From positions 10,089,560 to 10,153,559 of the forward strand of contig OZ020525.1 in assembly GCA_963971425.1 (NCBI GenBank): 64,000 bases of DNA. The letters run 5' to 3'. This stretch comes from Bryoerythrophyllum caledonicum. Taxonomy: Eukaryota; Streptophyta; Bryopsida; Pottiales; Pottiaceae. The notes below the pieces were generated by a model. That model saw only the letters and a list, made by a program, of their open reading frames with translations, had not been told where the DNA came from and did not search any database. Positions 44,746 to 56,717 of this stretch are shown in pieces. Each line of letters starts with the position of its first letter. Within the stretch, counting starts at the first letter, position 1. A program made the position numbers and the translations under genes.

Positions 44746-45872
44746 TCCAATCTTGTCTACTACATGTAGACCAGAGGCTGGACGACACAAAAATGTACAC
44801 AAGAAGTAGATAATGCCGGACCACCATCTACGTCCCTCCTATACTCAAGTAGGGTTAAGGGTTTAAGAAGTCACTGGGAGCTCTCTGCTTACCGTTCCCA
44901 TTCTTTTACCCTACGCCGCGGTCGCTTCCATACACAATTAGTTCAAAGTAGAGAGTTGTCCAAAATTTTGAAAAATAGAAAGTTTTTGTCGAGGTGATTA
45001 CCCATCTAATGTCAAGGTGCTACCCCTATAATGCATAGGTGATACCCATGTAATACCTAGGCGGTACCCACTGTGTCCAAATCACTGTGTCAAAGAAAAA
45101 TAATTCTTCAGAGGTGTTGAATACGGTATGTCAGCATGCGTATGGATGTGCTCGGAAACGTGGGCGCCAGACCGCGCGAAGCGGGTAAAAATCAAGCGAA
45201 CGCTGCCTCACTTCATACATCACGATCGACAAACCCACGAATCGAGGCTGGATTGACACCCGCTTATCTGATACTACCGCAACACCGTTGCAATGACATG
45301 GTTGTAACCGGAGAATGGTGCCGCGGTATTGACATGGGAAGTCGACAAAACGCCGGACTCCATGCACGCCGTCCGCTTCCGACGTCGAATGATCTGGTGC
45401 CATTTTAAACGATGGAATCAGTTGGGCGATGTTCGTTGGCGAGAGACTGCAGCCTGGGGATGGTGTGGGATCGGTTGTTCGGGGGCGAGGCGTCACGGAA
45501 CGAGAAGCGAGGGATCCGCTGGTGGTGGAGATGCTAGACTTGCAGTGGTGGACCAGGTTCCGTACATGATAGTTGGGTTGACAAGTTAGTATGGCGCACT
45601 GGAGGTCAATCAGGGTTTGGTGGAGTTCTGGAAGAAGTTGTGTGTGGCAGGAATTTCTGTGATCAGTGTGGCGACAGTGGTTGGGTCGAACTGGAAGGTT
45701 GAGTGAGCGGGAGCCACTGGTGCCGGTGCAGGTGGGATATATGGGCCGTTGAGGTTTGGAGAAGGTGAAGTGGCGGAGAGATCTGATGGAGTAGGGGTTT
45801 CCGCCAGTTCGAGGTGGAGGTTGCGGGTGAGTGGTGAACTAGCAGCAGCAGCAGCTGTCAGGGTGATGAGAG
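44746..45872 (+). promoter_or_regulatory. Upstream region of histidine kinase B
   Basis: GC-rich from about 45.1 kb to the start codon at 45873, with a CAG microsatellite (45841-45856) in the probable leader. 45010-45075 contains GGTGATACCC / GGTGCTACCC / GGCGGTACCC variants resembling those upstream of the DUF819 gene. Frames at 45131-45589 have no family similarity. Promoter status is inferred. Confidence 0.35.
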
Positions 45873-48800
45873 ATGGAGAGCGGCAGAAGTAGTAGATTCA
45901 GGGCGCGGCACAACTCGCTAGTGACGCTGCTCCCGACGTGGCATAGAACCACCAGCAGTTGCATGCGCTACAAGCCGCTGCGAGTGCTGTCTGTCGTGTT
46001 GGGCTGGATACTGGCTTGCGGCGTCGGCGGCATTCTCTGGAACAGCGCTCTGCTCTCTATCAAAGAAGGATTGAACCTCAAATGCGTTAACCGAAAAGAG
46101 GTACACATGCTTGAGAATTAGGTTAAAATGCTGTCATCCAGTAACCGAGCTTTGGCAGCCAGAAAATCTGAGAAATCTAGGGTAGTTAAACCTTGTTACA
46201 AGCTATTCTTCAGTTGTCCATCCCTTCATCTGACTAGTTTCCTGTTCTCAACTGCTCATTCCCTCCTCGTACGGTTTGCAACATCCCTTTTATGAGATAG
46301 ATATTGTTGTTTGTGATATGTTGCCTAAGTTTCAGATGTAGTAGATTTTTCGTTCGAAGTGTCCATTCCTTCAGTTCGCATTTCATCTTACGGCTTGCAA
46401 TCCCTCTCGCGAGAGTTGGTTGCTAACACCTAATAAAGCACTTCAGGGATACTCTAGTGTTTGTCATTCTGGGTGAGCTAACCCCTTTTTTGTGTGTGTT
46501 TTATATGTTTAGATACTGAAGTCGGAGGTGGAGAACAGTCTGAACGCGTCGTTTGTGATAATTGGGCTCGTCGCAAGCCTGTCGGACCTGAATGAGACGA
46601 CATGGCGGAAATTCTCGATGCGGACGCTGTTTCTGCGCCCGAATGTGAAACGGCTGGTGTACATGGAGCGCGTCCTACACCCGGACCGCGCCGCGTTCGA
46701 GCGCAAGTGGAACGGGAGCATCCACTACGTCCGGCCCGACAGGGTCGTGGTTCCGCGTGACAACGACACGGAGTATTCTCCCATAGTGTTTGATACTGCA
46801 AAACTCGAGTACTCACTGCTGGATCCGTCGGGGTACCCTGTGTTGGCGTCTGCAATCCACGCGACGCGTGACACGGCGTTGTTTACGCTGTCGCCCGCGA
46901 CGGGAGGCCCGTCGCAGTGGCAGATGGGCGCGTACCTAGCGTACTTCGGGCCGGGGCGCGAGGGGAACTCGTTCACGACGATGGACGAGCGCCGCCGCGC
47001 GTGCCAGGGATACGTCGGGACTGCCATCAACGTCTCGGACATCTTTTCGCGCGTCCTGTCAAGGTTAGTTGGCATTGGTTGTGTGAATATTAGCTGTTAA
47101 TCTTTGATGAATGATGGAATCTAGGAGTTTGAGAGAATGGGAGCATGAACTGTTAACAGGTTCATCGACGACGTAGACCTTGACGTCGTCGCATTTTTCC
47201 TCCCGGAGCCGACGGCGGAGCTCATAACCTACTACAATTGCACCACGAAGTGCGCGCTGCCGCTTTTCGATCCCGCGGGGCGCAGCAAGGACGTGAACGC
47301 CGCCGTGACCTCGGTCGACTGGCAATATGGCACGCAGAAGTTCCAGCTCCAGTGCCTGCCCAAGCACAACCTGAAGCTGCTCGCTCTCCGGAACATCATC
47401 GCGTGGCCGCTCCTTATGTCCCTCCTGGTTGTCTTCTTCTCCATCATTGTCTTCCTCGTCATGAAGCGCATGGAGTCCATTGAGAAGGATGTCAGCATCA
47501 TCGAGAAGATGAATGTGGATCTTAAGGCCGCCAAGCTCGCCGCGGAGGCCGCCGACAAAGCCAAGTCTAGCTTTCTGGCAACAGTGTCTCATGAAATCAG
47601 GTACGTAGTCGAATTGCACTGGTACTCAAAGAAACACCCGGATTTGCAGTCACCTATTTTCAAGTTGCTGCTCATCATCAATCTAAGGTTTGTGGTGGTT
47701 GATGCAGGACCCCAATGAATGGTGTTATTGGTAAGTTTTTCACTTTGGATAGCTGTATAAAGTAGAGATATCTTAAACAAGAACTAGGAGCTTGATTAAG
47801 CTTTCATGATTCTGAACAACAAACCATGAGTCCTTACCAAGCAAGAACTTAGATTACCCTTGTGTACTAACCTCTTCGGAGCATAATATGTGTGATCTTT
47901 TGCAGGGATGACCAATCTGCTAATGGGAACGGAATTGAATCCACAACAACTGGACTACGTGAAAGTGGCACAAGCCAGTGGAAACTCGCTCATGTAAATA
48001 ACTTACCTTAACCTTCAACGGATATCTTTTCTTCTAAACAAAAACAACACCATACTGGTAGTTACAGTAGCCAAGTCATGTTACCTGTTACTAAGTGAGA
48101 TTGATCGATATAACCAACATGGCGATAAATACTTAGTTTTTCCCGACTTGTGGTGTTTCTAGAGCGCTCATCAACGATGTCCTGGACCTGTCCAAGATTG
48201 AGGCTGGGAAGATGGAGCTGGAGTTAGTCTCGTTCAACATCCGCTTGGAAGTTGACTCTGTCTTCAGTCTCTTCGACGAAAAGCTGCAGCAGAAAAAGCT
48301 TGAGGTTTCCATGCTTGTTCATGAAGCAGTGCCAACTTGTGTGGTGGGCGATCCCGGACGATTCCGTCAGGTATGGCAAACGACGACAGTTTATGTCCCT
48401 AGATGCCGAAGTTTGTGCAATACGGTAGCTGCTAAAGTCAGCATCATCATCTCTATAGTTTCTCACTTCTAAAAGTAGCCATGGCTGGTTATCAACATGT
48501 TACTGATTTTGAATCTTCATGTCTTTGATGCAGATCTTGGTGACACTTGTGAGTAATGCGTTGAAGTTTACCAAGGAAGGTAGCATCCTTGTTTCCGTGC
48601 GCGTGATGGACCCGAACTCGGAGAGCGACGAGGGCTCGTTTTCGACGTCGGACGACCCTGTCTACGTGCTGAATCCCATCTCCAAAGCGCCCGGATCCGT
48701 CCAACTCTCCCAGATCCTACCCAATGCGAGCCCCGTCAAGGTCAGCAGCTTGTACAGCTGCCCCAAGGTCTCCCTGCGGAGGGACGAGTCCGACTTGGCG

Positions 48801-51734
48801 CGAGGCAACACCGCCCCCCGATTGAGTATGCATCCCGGAGACCCGGCCAACACACGCGAAGCCGTTGCGGCATGGCGCGAGTGGAAACTAACCACCCCTT
48901 CGGGCCGGAATTGCAAGCCACCGAAGGATTTCACAGTCATCGTCTCTGTAGAAGACACAGGTATGAAAACCAATCACAAGTCAAACTATTTTCAGTGGCC
49001 AAACTAACAGGGATCCGCCATTCAGCTACCAAAATGACGATAGTTTTATCGTGTAATTTTATCTTCAGGTTCTTTTGGACAGTGAGAACTATTTGTGGAT
49101 GGTTGTAAAGACGGAATTCTACTAGTGTGTCTTTTCTTGTTTTCTCCCTTTTCTTATCGATCCTCCAAATGATTTTGTTTTCCAGGTATTGGCATCCCAC
49201 TTCACATGCAGAGGCGCTTGTTCCAACCTTTTTCGCAAGCGGATAGCAGAACGTCACGGGAATACGGAGGCACCGGCATTGGCTTGTCTATATGTCAGGT
49301 ACTTACAGTAGAGCGAATTTCAAGTCAGGGATGGTTTTGTGTTGTTCTACCTTTGCCATCTTTCCAGTGTTTGCTTAGATTAGTGTATACAGATTATTAT
49401 ATTTTAGCTGATTCAACTCTGGCATGTATCCAGAAACTAGTGAACCTCATGAACGGGGTTCTTACGGTGAGGAGCAAGCTGGGGGAAGGCAGTGTATTTG
49501 AATTTACACTCCCACTATCCGTCCCCGATACGCCTACGGACAGTAAGCCAAGTACCTGTCGCGCGGGCTCCAAACTTGCGGTGGATGAGAAGGCTGCCAA
49601 ATTGCATGGTATGCATGTGGCTGTCGTGGACAGCAACATCGTCCGTCAGGTATGATAATGAGAATGGGATACATGCGTTATATGTTCAAGGTATCCATAC
49701 ACCAAAGTCTGTTACGGATTCTCAAGTTAAGTTGAAATACTCATGTTGCAGGAAGTTACAGCGAGTTATCTAAGGTGCCTGGCCATCAAGATTGATTCAT
49801 TTACGGAGGACGTAGCATCGACTTTAGAATTTCTCCGAAGGTAAATTGAGATTTATGCCTCGCAGCTGACACTTGCTGCTTTTTTTCCTTAAATGACATT
49901 CATTGGTATCTAGTGAAATCTGCGGAGGTTAACCATTTTTTTCCACCATCGAATTCCATAGTGTTCTTCTAGTGGGAGTTCATACACAAGAGAGATCCAC
50001 AACGTAGCTCAGAATTTGGCTGTGAGTTTGATCAGGTGTTTGTTGGTCTTCGAATGATAAGATTACACAGTATTCAAGGTACTTTCAACATCTACGATAG
50101 CTTTGATGGCCCTCGGATCGTATACCTGTACCTCACAGCCTAACTCCTATTTTTTTGTGTGGATATCTTTAGTATTTAACCACAAGTTTTGCTTAATTTT
50201 GTAGGGATGAAAGCACGAAGGTGCAATTTGTTGTGGTGGATTTGCAAGGCCTGCCGCACAATGCAATTCTACAGCTAGCGTCTTCAATTCGCCAAATACC
50301 GCGTCTAGAGACGCTGCCTGTTCTGGGCCTGTCCATGGGACTGACGCCGCAGAAGGAGAAGGAGCTCAAGGACGCGGGGATCTCGCACATCATCAGCAAG
50401 CCGCTTCGCTACACCACTCTCGCGGCCATCTTGTTGGAACCCATCGGCGTCCCGGAAAAGCGAGCTCCCATGAAGAGACCGAATGCGAATGCCAACATGC
50501 TCAGCGGCCAAAGACTTCTGGTGGTAAGTCCACAACACCTTTTCTGATCGTGACTTCAGACATGGAGAGCGTCTTAATAGAGATATCCGCGAAGTTAGTT
50601 TTACTTGGTACTGTTGGTCCTCGTATTACACAAGGTACTGTCAACATCGACAGGAGCTTTGATGATTCTTGAACAGTAAACTTTGCAATTTGCGGTCCTG
50701 AAGCTCCTGGTTCTGGTCGTCTCTAACTTCCGACCTTGAACTGTACGTTTCTAATATCTATACGGTGCTTGACTCTAGAATTTCCAATTTGGCTTTTCCA
50801 GGTGGACGACAACATGGTGAATAGAAGAGTCGCGTTTGCAATGTTGACACGATATGGAGCAACCGTGACCACTTTGAACGGTGGTGTGGAGGCTGTGACG
50901 GCGGTGAAAAACCAACGGCAAGGGGAGGAGTTTAATCTGCTTCTGATGGATATTCAGATGCCCGAGGTATAATGATCTGAGTTGACCTCTGCCTCTTTTC
51001 CTGCTCTATTTTTTGATATGTTATCATATTATATACACAAGCATCATGTTCCATAACATATAGAAACATCATGTTCGGCAACAAAATCAATTTTATTACA
51101 TGACTTTATCAATGTTCTGTACAAACATCATGTTCTATGTCTCATCTTTGTTTTTGAATTGGCAGATGGACGGTTGGGAAGCCACTCGTCAGATACGTAG
51201 GTGGGAGCTTGAGAGCTGCAACGTCTGTAGGAATAGTAGCGAGAGTTTTTGCCCTCACAACCGGCTTCCTATCGTTGCTGTAACAGCAGACGTGATTGGG
51301 AAAACCCGGTCGACGTGCTTCTCGTCTGGGATGGACGATTACATAACAAAGGTACAACGTTTGCCGGTAGTGGATATCTTTTTCATAACCCATTGCTTTT
51401 TGTCTGGATAAGAATATGGTAAGAATACCCAAAGTTGAGTAGTTTTTTAAAAAAAAATTCATCTTTTGTTGTCAGACTACAATCAATCATAGGTATTAGT
51501 GCCGTAATTGATGGTTGTAAGTTTATGTATCCACCTTTGAGAGTGTATAATTTGACACTTGTACTTTTGTGGCAGCCATTGGATCAGAAGCAACTACATG
51601 CATTGCTGGAGAGGTTTGTGAAGAGTGACCTGGTGAATGCGCCTTTAGCAACTAAAGTGCGGGCGGAAGACGCAACGCCATCGCTCATACCAAGGTCATG
51701 TAAGCTAGATTGTTGTTCAAAGCCAGATAAGTAA
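45873..51734 (+). CDS. CHASE-domain hybrid histidine kinase B (cytokinin-receptor type), 14 exons
   Basis: Exons 45873-46100, 46513-47063, 47160-47600, 47708-47730 (23-nt microexon), 47906-47993, 48163-48370, 48534-48960, 49186-49298, 49434-49649, 49752-49840, 50205-50523, 50802-50966, 51166-51351 and 51576-51734. Total 3213 nt, 1070 aa, all introns GT-AG. TM1 is at about 38-58. The CHASE domain (about 75-325) has the [11 protein letters not shown] and EYSPIVFD blocks. TM2 is at about 340-365. HisKA has phospho-His 404 in [15 protein letters not shown], then the N box [11 protein letters not shown]1 DTGIGIP, F box and G2 GGTGIGLS. A degenerate receiver precedes the true receiver with VDDN and phospho-Asp 951 in MDIQMPEMDG. 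Same architecture and length as kinase A, with about 50 extra C-terminal residues beyond the shared PLDQKQL helix less A's tail. It should act as a membrane hybrid sensor kinase in a His-Asp phosphorelay. It is divergently oriented to A. All four catalytic boxes look intact; the ligand is unproven. Confidence 0.95.
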
Positions 51735-52019
51735 GGTTATTACTTTTCAAAGATCTGAGGAGGTGGTTTGCATGCAGTTTTTAGCCATTAAATCAGCACC
51801 TTTTTTCGGGCTTAACCGATTAACGACAACGGTTTGGCAAGTATACAGTTATCGAAATAGCGCCATTCGTCAATGTAGGCAACCAAAACTATATCAAGGA
51901 AGCACAATCCACAACTAAGTTGCAGACGATGAGAGTGAAATGCATGAGTGTATCCTGGGAAGCATCTGGGGCGACGTTTTTTTTAATCAGTTTGGGCTCA
52001 CTTGCCGTTAAATGGTCAA
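51735..52019 (+). other. Probable 3' UTR and flank of histidine kinase B
   Basis: No further exon supported after the TAA at 51732-51734. Confidence 0.4.
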
Positions 52020-52363
52020 TTAAGGTAAGCCCCATAACCAACCATATTGCATGACCAACGCCGATAAAATTGGGGTGTATCCAACCCACTTCCATTTCAT
52101 TACCACCCATTCAACTCCAAATGGAGGTTTGCTATTAATCAAGACCGCTTACTTTTGGTTGGTGCTTATGGGGTAGACATTGGTGGCCACCCACTAAACA
52201 TGACAAGACACTTTGAAAACTCACAACTAGTTCATATTTCATTAGAAGAATTTGAAATCATTTGGGTCGAGATTGTAATTCTATTGGCTATTAGTGGAAA
52301 ATATTTGTATTATTATTTATTCTTTCCATATATGCACATTACTTATCAAGGTGCTTACCTTAA
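52020..52363. mobile_element. MITE family C copy (TTAA-flanked here)
   Basis: TTAA/GGTAAGCCCC at 52020-52033 and GGTGCTTACC/TTAA at 52350-52363 form the ends. The body is homologous to 5935-6313. With TA as the target the TIR is AGGTAAGC, matching the TIR type of the element at 7223-8698. No coding capacity. Confidence 0.6.
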
Positions 52364-54850
52364 ATGTTGTTGGTTGGTACTGGTCATCTTGGGTTGCATA
52401 TGATGTTTTGTTAGATATTTGTACCTCATCTAGGATCTTTAGTGTATAGTAAATGCACAAGTCTTTGGAGTTTTTTCAAAAACACATGAGTTGTTTTATT
52501 CAAGGCTACTTGTGGCTAGTACATTTTCTTTGGTCAAATAGAAGGTCAATGCACATGGTTCTGTATAGGGGGGCTGTTTGTTGCCAGATGGGCGGTGGCC
52601 GGTCCCATCTGATAAGGCCAAACTTGTTCACCGTGCAACATACATGGAAGAGATGTGGCACGGGGTTGTGGCCTTGTTTTCTAAAAAAAATTACTCCGCC
52701 TTTCCCTTTGAATTTAAAAAAAAAATTTACTCATAAAGTTACCATAAACAGCCTCCACGCCCTGCTTCCACATCGGGTTGTATGGTCCGTCCCAACTGGG
52801 CTCAAACCAGCCAACCCGGGCTTGGCGCTCCCAAATGTGGAAGTTGATGCTTCCAAATGGAACTCATGTGCGTGGACCTAGAGAGAAGGTTCCACAGTTG
52901 GGACTAAAACTGCCAGCCTCCCTTTTTGGTTTGAGTACTTTTTTGTTATCCTCCAGTAATTTGGGGTCATCTTAAACAACTTGGGAGTACTTTTTTGTCA
53001 AGCAGGTAAAAGACTTAGGTGGTATTTTTTTACACAAAAATGTTGATCATAGTGTAAACTTCTAATGTAACAAACATTCCCAACCTTTTGGTAATCATTA
53101 AAACCCCATCCATTTTTACTCGCACCTTGAGGTAGAAATTCTAAAACATTTTAAATCAAAGATATCTTTTTCAAACAATTATGCAAGCAATGCAAGGCTT
53201 GTTCAGCCCATAGAGCAGAGCATGAAGGATTATTAAGGGTTAGGGTTCCAATAGGACTTGTAGCCCATGAATTCTTAGGGTTCACTCAAAGCAACTATAG
53301 CGGAATAACAAGAATTCATCTTATTCACATTTGGGTTTTACACCTTCAATTTTATTCCAAAGGAAATGAAAAATGAACAAAAAGACATTTAAAATATGTA
53401 TTGTTCATTAATTGATTAAAAAAATGATTTTCATGGCCTAATTAAACCCCTACATGACGAGAGTCTCCTCCGGAGATACTTTGAGCTTCAATTGAGTCCC
53501 TCAATCTCATATTTTGGCATAATCTTCTAAGATTTTTTATAAAATGGGTAGCTTTCTAATAGCTTTTGTTGACATAATTTTTGTAGAAACTTGATTTACG
53601 ATTCAAAATTTACAAACATTTTTTAGTAACATATGCAAATAGTGCAGTTGTTTAGCGTGACATATAACAAAATTTAGTGTAGCAAAATTTTAATTAATTC
53701 TAAATTTAATAGAGTTTCCAGTGTTTGTCCATTTAAAAATTTTAAAAAAATACTCTTGGAAGGGGAATGGAAATCTTTGCATCTATAGCATGAGATTTTG
53801 ATTTCAAAAATATGAAAAGGATAGGATATGCACATATTAGGTGGAGTGTATTGTTAATTCTCAGCACATAGCAGCATTTGAGCATTTTTAAGGACATCTT
53901 CTACCGCTTTTCAACTTCTAAAATTTGGTGCATATGTATTTGACTTGATCCTTTTAAAATTGAAATTAGATAATCACTGTTGTAGTGCAAAAATTTGCCG
54001 TAGAAGGTGGTCAAAGTTTGTTGAGGATGTTTAGTATGACTTGAAGAAGAGTTTATGTCTCACTTCCAAGGCTAATATTTTTCAATTCATGCGATCAAGC
54101 AAAACAACAAATTTAACCATAGAAACTTGTACAATACTACTACAAGATATTACGATTAGATATGTAAAAATACTTTTATTTGCATTTTGTGTTAAACACA
54201 TTGAAATTGGTAGTTTTCAACAATTTAGGGTGCAAAATGTCATAGTCCTTTACGAGTGCAGAGATAGCATTTCTTCCTATGATTATCCAAAAAAAACATT
54301 TTTTAGGCTTTGGCACCAATTTTCATTCTTGGCTCATCCATTGTAATAGAAGAGGTAGACTATTTACCTACACAAGCATACTACTACAATCAGCTTCTTT
54401 TATAACATCCTTGTTCTTTTTACCTATTATATATAGAAGCTAATATATCAAAGGCTATCACAATGGAAAGGGTGAGTAATGGATGCTAGAGCAAGTGTTG
54501 TTGTCGTAAAGAGCAAATGTTTATTTTAACCCAAGCTACCTATTATAATGAAATTGTTGTTGTAAAGGGAACTAATTGTATTTCGCTCTTGTCACCCTAT
54601 GTGCACTATGAAACTATAGGACCTCGGCACTCTAAAACTACTACCTCATCACTTTGATAGTCCTTTTAGACCACAAGATGGCTTATAAGGCATTAACAAG
54701 CTCTAACTACAATGTGATAAAAAATCTTGTTGAAGTACACATGGTCATGTTGCAAATCAGTTTTTTTAAAATGGAGGTAAGCATTTATAGTGGTATGGAT
54801 GAGAATGCTCACATTGACTTTAGATACCCAACAATTACCATATAAATGAA
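52364..54850. other. AT-rich repeat-derived sequence
   Basis: No gene recognised. 53900-54250 contains faint echoes of the TTAA MITE interior (GTAGTGCAAAAATTTG, then a GTCAAAGT(T/C)TG block) and may be a very old copy. Short frames at 52453-52881 and 54041-54346 have no family similarity. Confidence 0.3.
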
Positions 54851-54960
54851 TACTTTAGCTTGTCCATATCTCCACCACTACACTAAAGATTGCATTTAGT
54901 ATATTGGTACAAATAGTGTACTTATCCTAGTACAATATTTGTGAATAAGGTGACAATTAG
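54851..54960 (+). repeat. Dispersed repeat G, copy 1
   Basis: CACTAAAGATTGCATTTAGT followed by GGTACAAATAGTGTACTTA recurs in direct orientation at 61878-61960. Ends not defined. Confidence 0.5.
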
Positions 54961-56717
54961 GGCAGCTTGACTCCTAACGCCCGAGTCGAGAGGCTGTCGG
55001 TTTTCACCAATGAGATTGCTAGAATGGCCAAAGTTTGGCCTTTGGGTCGTGAGATAAAATGGCTGATTTTTTTGACGCAAGTGAAAATGGCCATTTTTTC
55101 TAAGACCTCCATTACTGTAGCAGGTGAAAACTTGGGGGTTCGGAAAATTTTATGGGCCAAATTTGTATGGTGCATTTCAACCCTTTTCAACTCAAGTTAG
55201 AGAGCAAGCGATAGAAATAGTAGAAATGGAATGAATTGAAGAGAGGATTGTTGATGGAGAGGATTGAGAAATTATTGGGTCTTCAAAACAAAAGTTGCTC
55301 CAAAGAAGAAGGTTCCAAAGGAGGTGGTGGTCAAAGTTGAAAGAGAAGAAGGAAATCGAACATGGTTGGATTTGCAGGTCCTTCAATTGATTGCTGTCAT
55401 AGTTTGCAGAGTCAGTATTCCTCCGGAATGCACTCATTCATCACTAAGCACGTCCAAAGTAAACCGCTCCGGTTTTGTTCCCACAGAGACCTATTTATCC
55501 TTTCAAACTTATCCAAAATCTAAAAGCTATCGAGCACCTATGTTAGTAATTCTATTCCACATAGGAAATGGATCCGTAAAACCGTAACTGGTTTCCGATA
55601 CCTCTATCCGGAATATACCGGAGCAGGTTTCCGGTACAATGTACACAGTGTTTTCCGGAAAGGGTTTCCGGTAGACCAGGTGAGTAGTTTGATTTACCTG
55701 TGTTTCCCCTCAGAGCAACTTCCGGAAGGTTTAAACGAGTGACCGGAAGGCCACTGATCCTGTTTTGTGTGAGTGGCCGGATTCCCCACTGTCTTGTGAC
55801 TTTAAGTGGCTAGACACCCACTGTCCCGGAGTTTATAGTGTCCGGACATTCACTCTCTCCCTAATCTACTCACTGGTGTTATGATGTTGAGTCTAGACTT
55901 CACTCTCACAACATCCGGAAGGCCTTCCGGAGGCAGTCACAGAAAGTTAAGTCCGGACTACAACGACCTTCCGGCAGTACATTTGCTGCACTCTAAAGAT
56001 AGGGATGTAGTTTCACTTGGGAGGATTCCTTCTAGACTCACATAACAGGTTCTACCTATCGTGGGGGTAGACTCCGGCTCTGGGACCAGAATCCGGGTTC
56101 ACACGGACTATTCCGTGCCCTTAGAGACTACCAGGAACACCTCTGCAATAGTTCTCTTCCCCTCCTGGTTCTTCCGGGCTTCTGAAGGTGACCAGGAACA
56201 CCTCTGCAACCTCCTCCAGTTAATCCGGACACTCCCCTGCTGAAGATCCACACCGGTTCACTCCTTAGATCAACAACACAGCCTTTTCTTCAAAGAAACT
56301 TGTGCAAAACGTACTACAGCAACGGACCTTGTACCTTATGAAGAACAACTTTCGTCACCCAAACTAGGTAGCAAATCTAGTGATAGCTCCGGAATATATT
56401 CAGTCATAAAAAAAAACAAGATCCTGAGTTAAGAAAACTCAGTATAATAAGTACTAGGAAATCAACCTGATCACCGCACTACCCTATCTGCGAGAAATCC
56501 GGAAAATCTAATCTAGAAAATCTTATCCCCAAAAGGTCCGGGATTTTAAACCTGAGATCCGAAAATTATGGATCTCAGATTCGATTTTTCCGCAAGCCAC
56601 AATTCTAAGTGTCCGGTTTGACAGACAGCTCGGTAGCCGGGTGCAATTTGAAGCCCCATCGTTAATCGCTACGACAAGTGTGATGACCGGAACTAACTAA
56701 CCTTCTAATAAAACTAA
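54961..56717. other. Non-coding; 3' part of the TCCGG-rich element from about 55.59 kb
   Basis: From about 55585 the sequence changes abruptly to a TTTCCGG/TCCGGA-rich composition shared with the downstream frame, which marks the left edge of that element. ACCAGGAACACCTCTGCAA is repeated at about 56130 and 56190. No polymerase, integrase or LTR pair was found. The frame at 55264-55587 has no family match. Confidence 0.35.
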
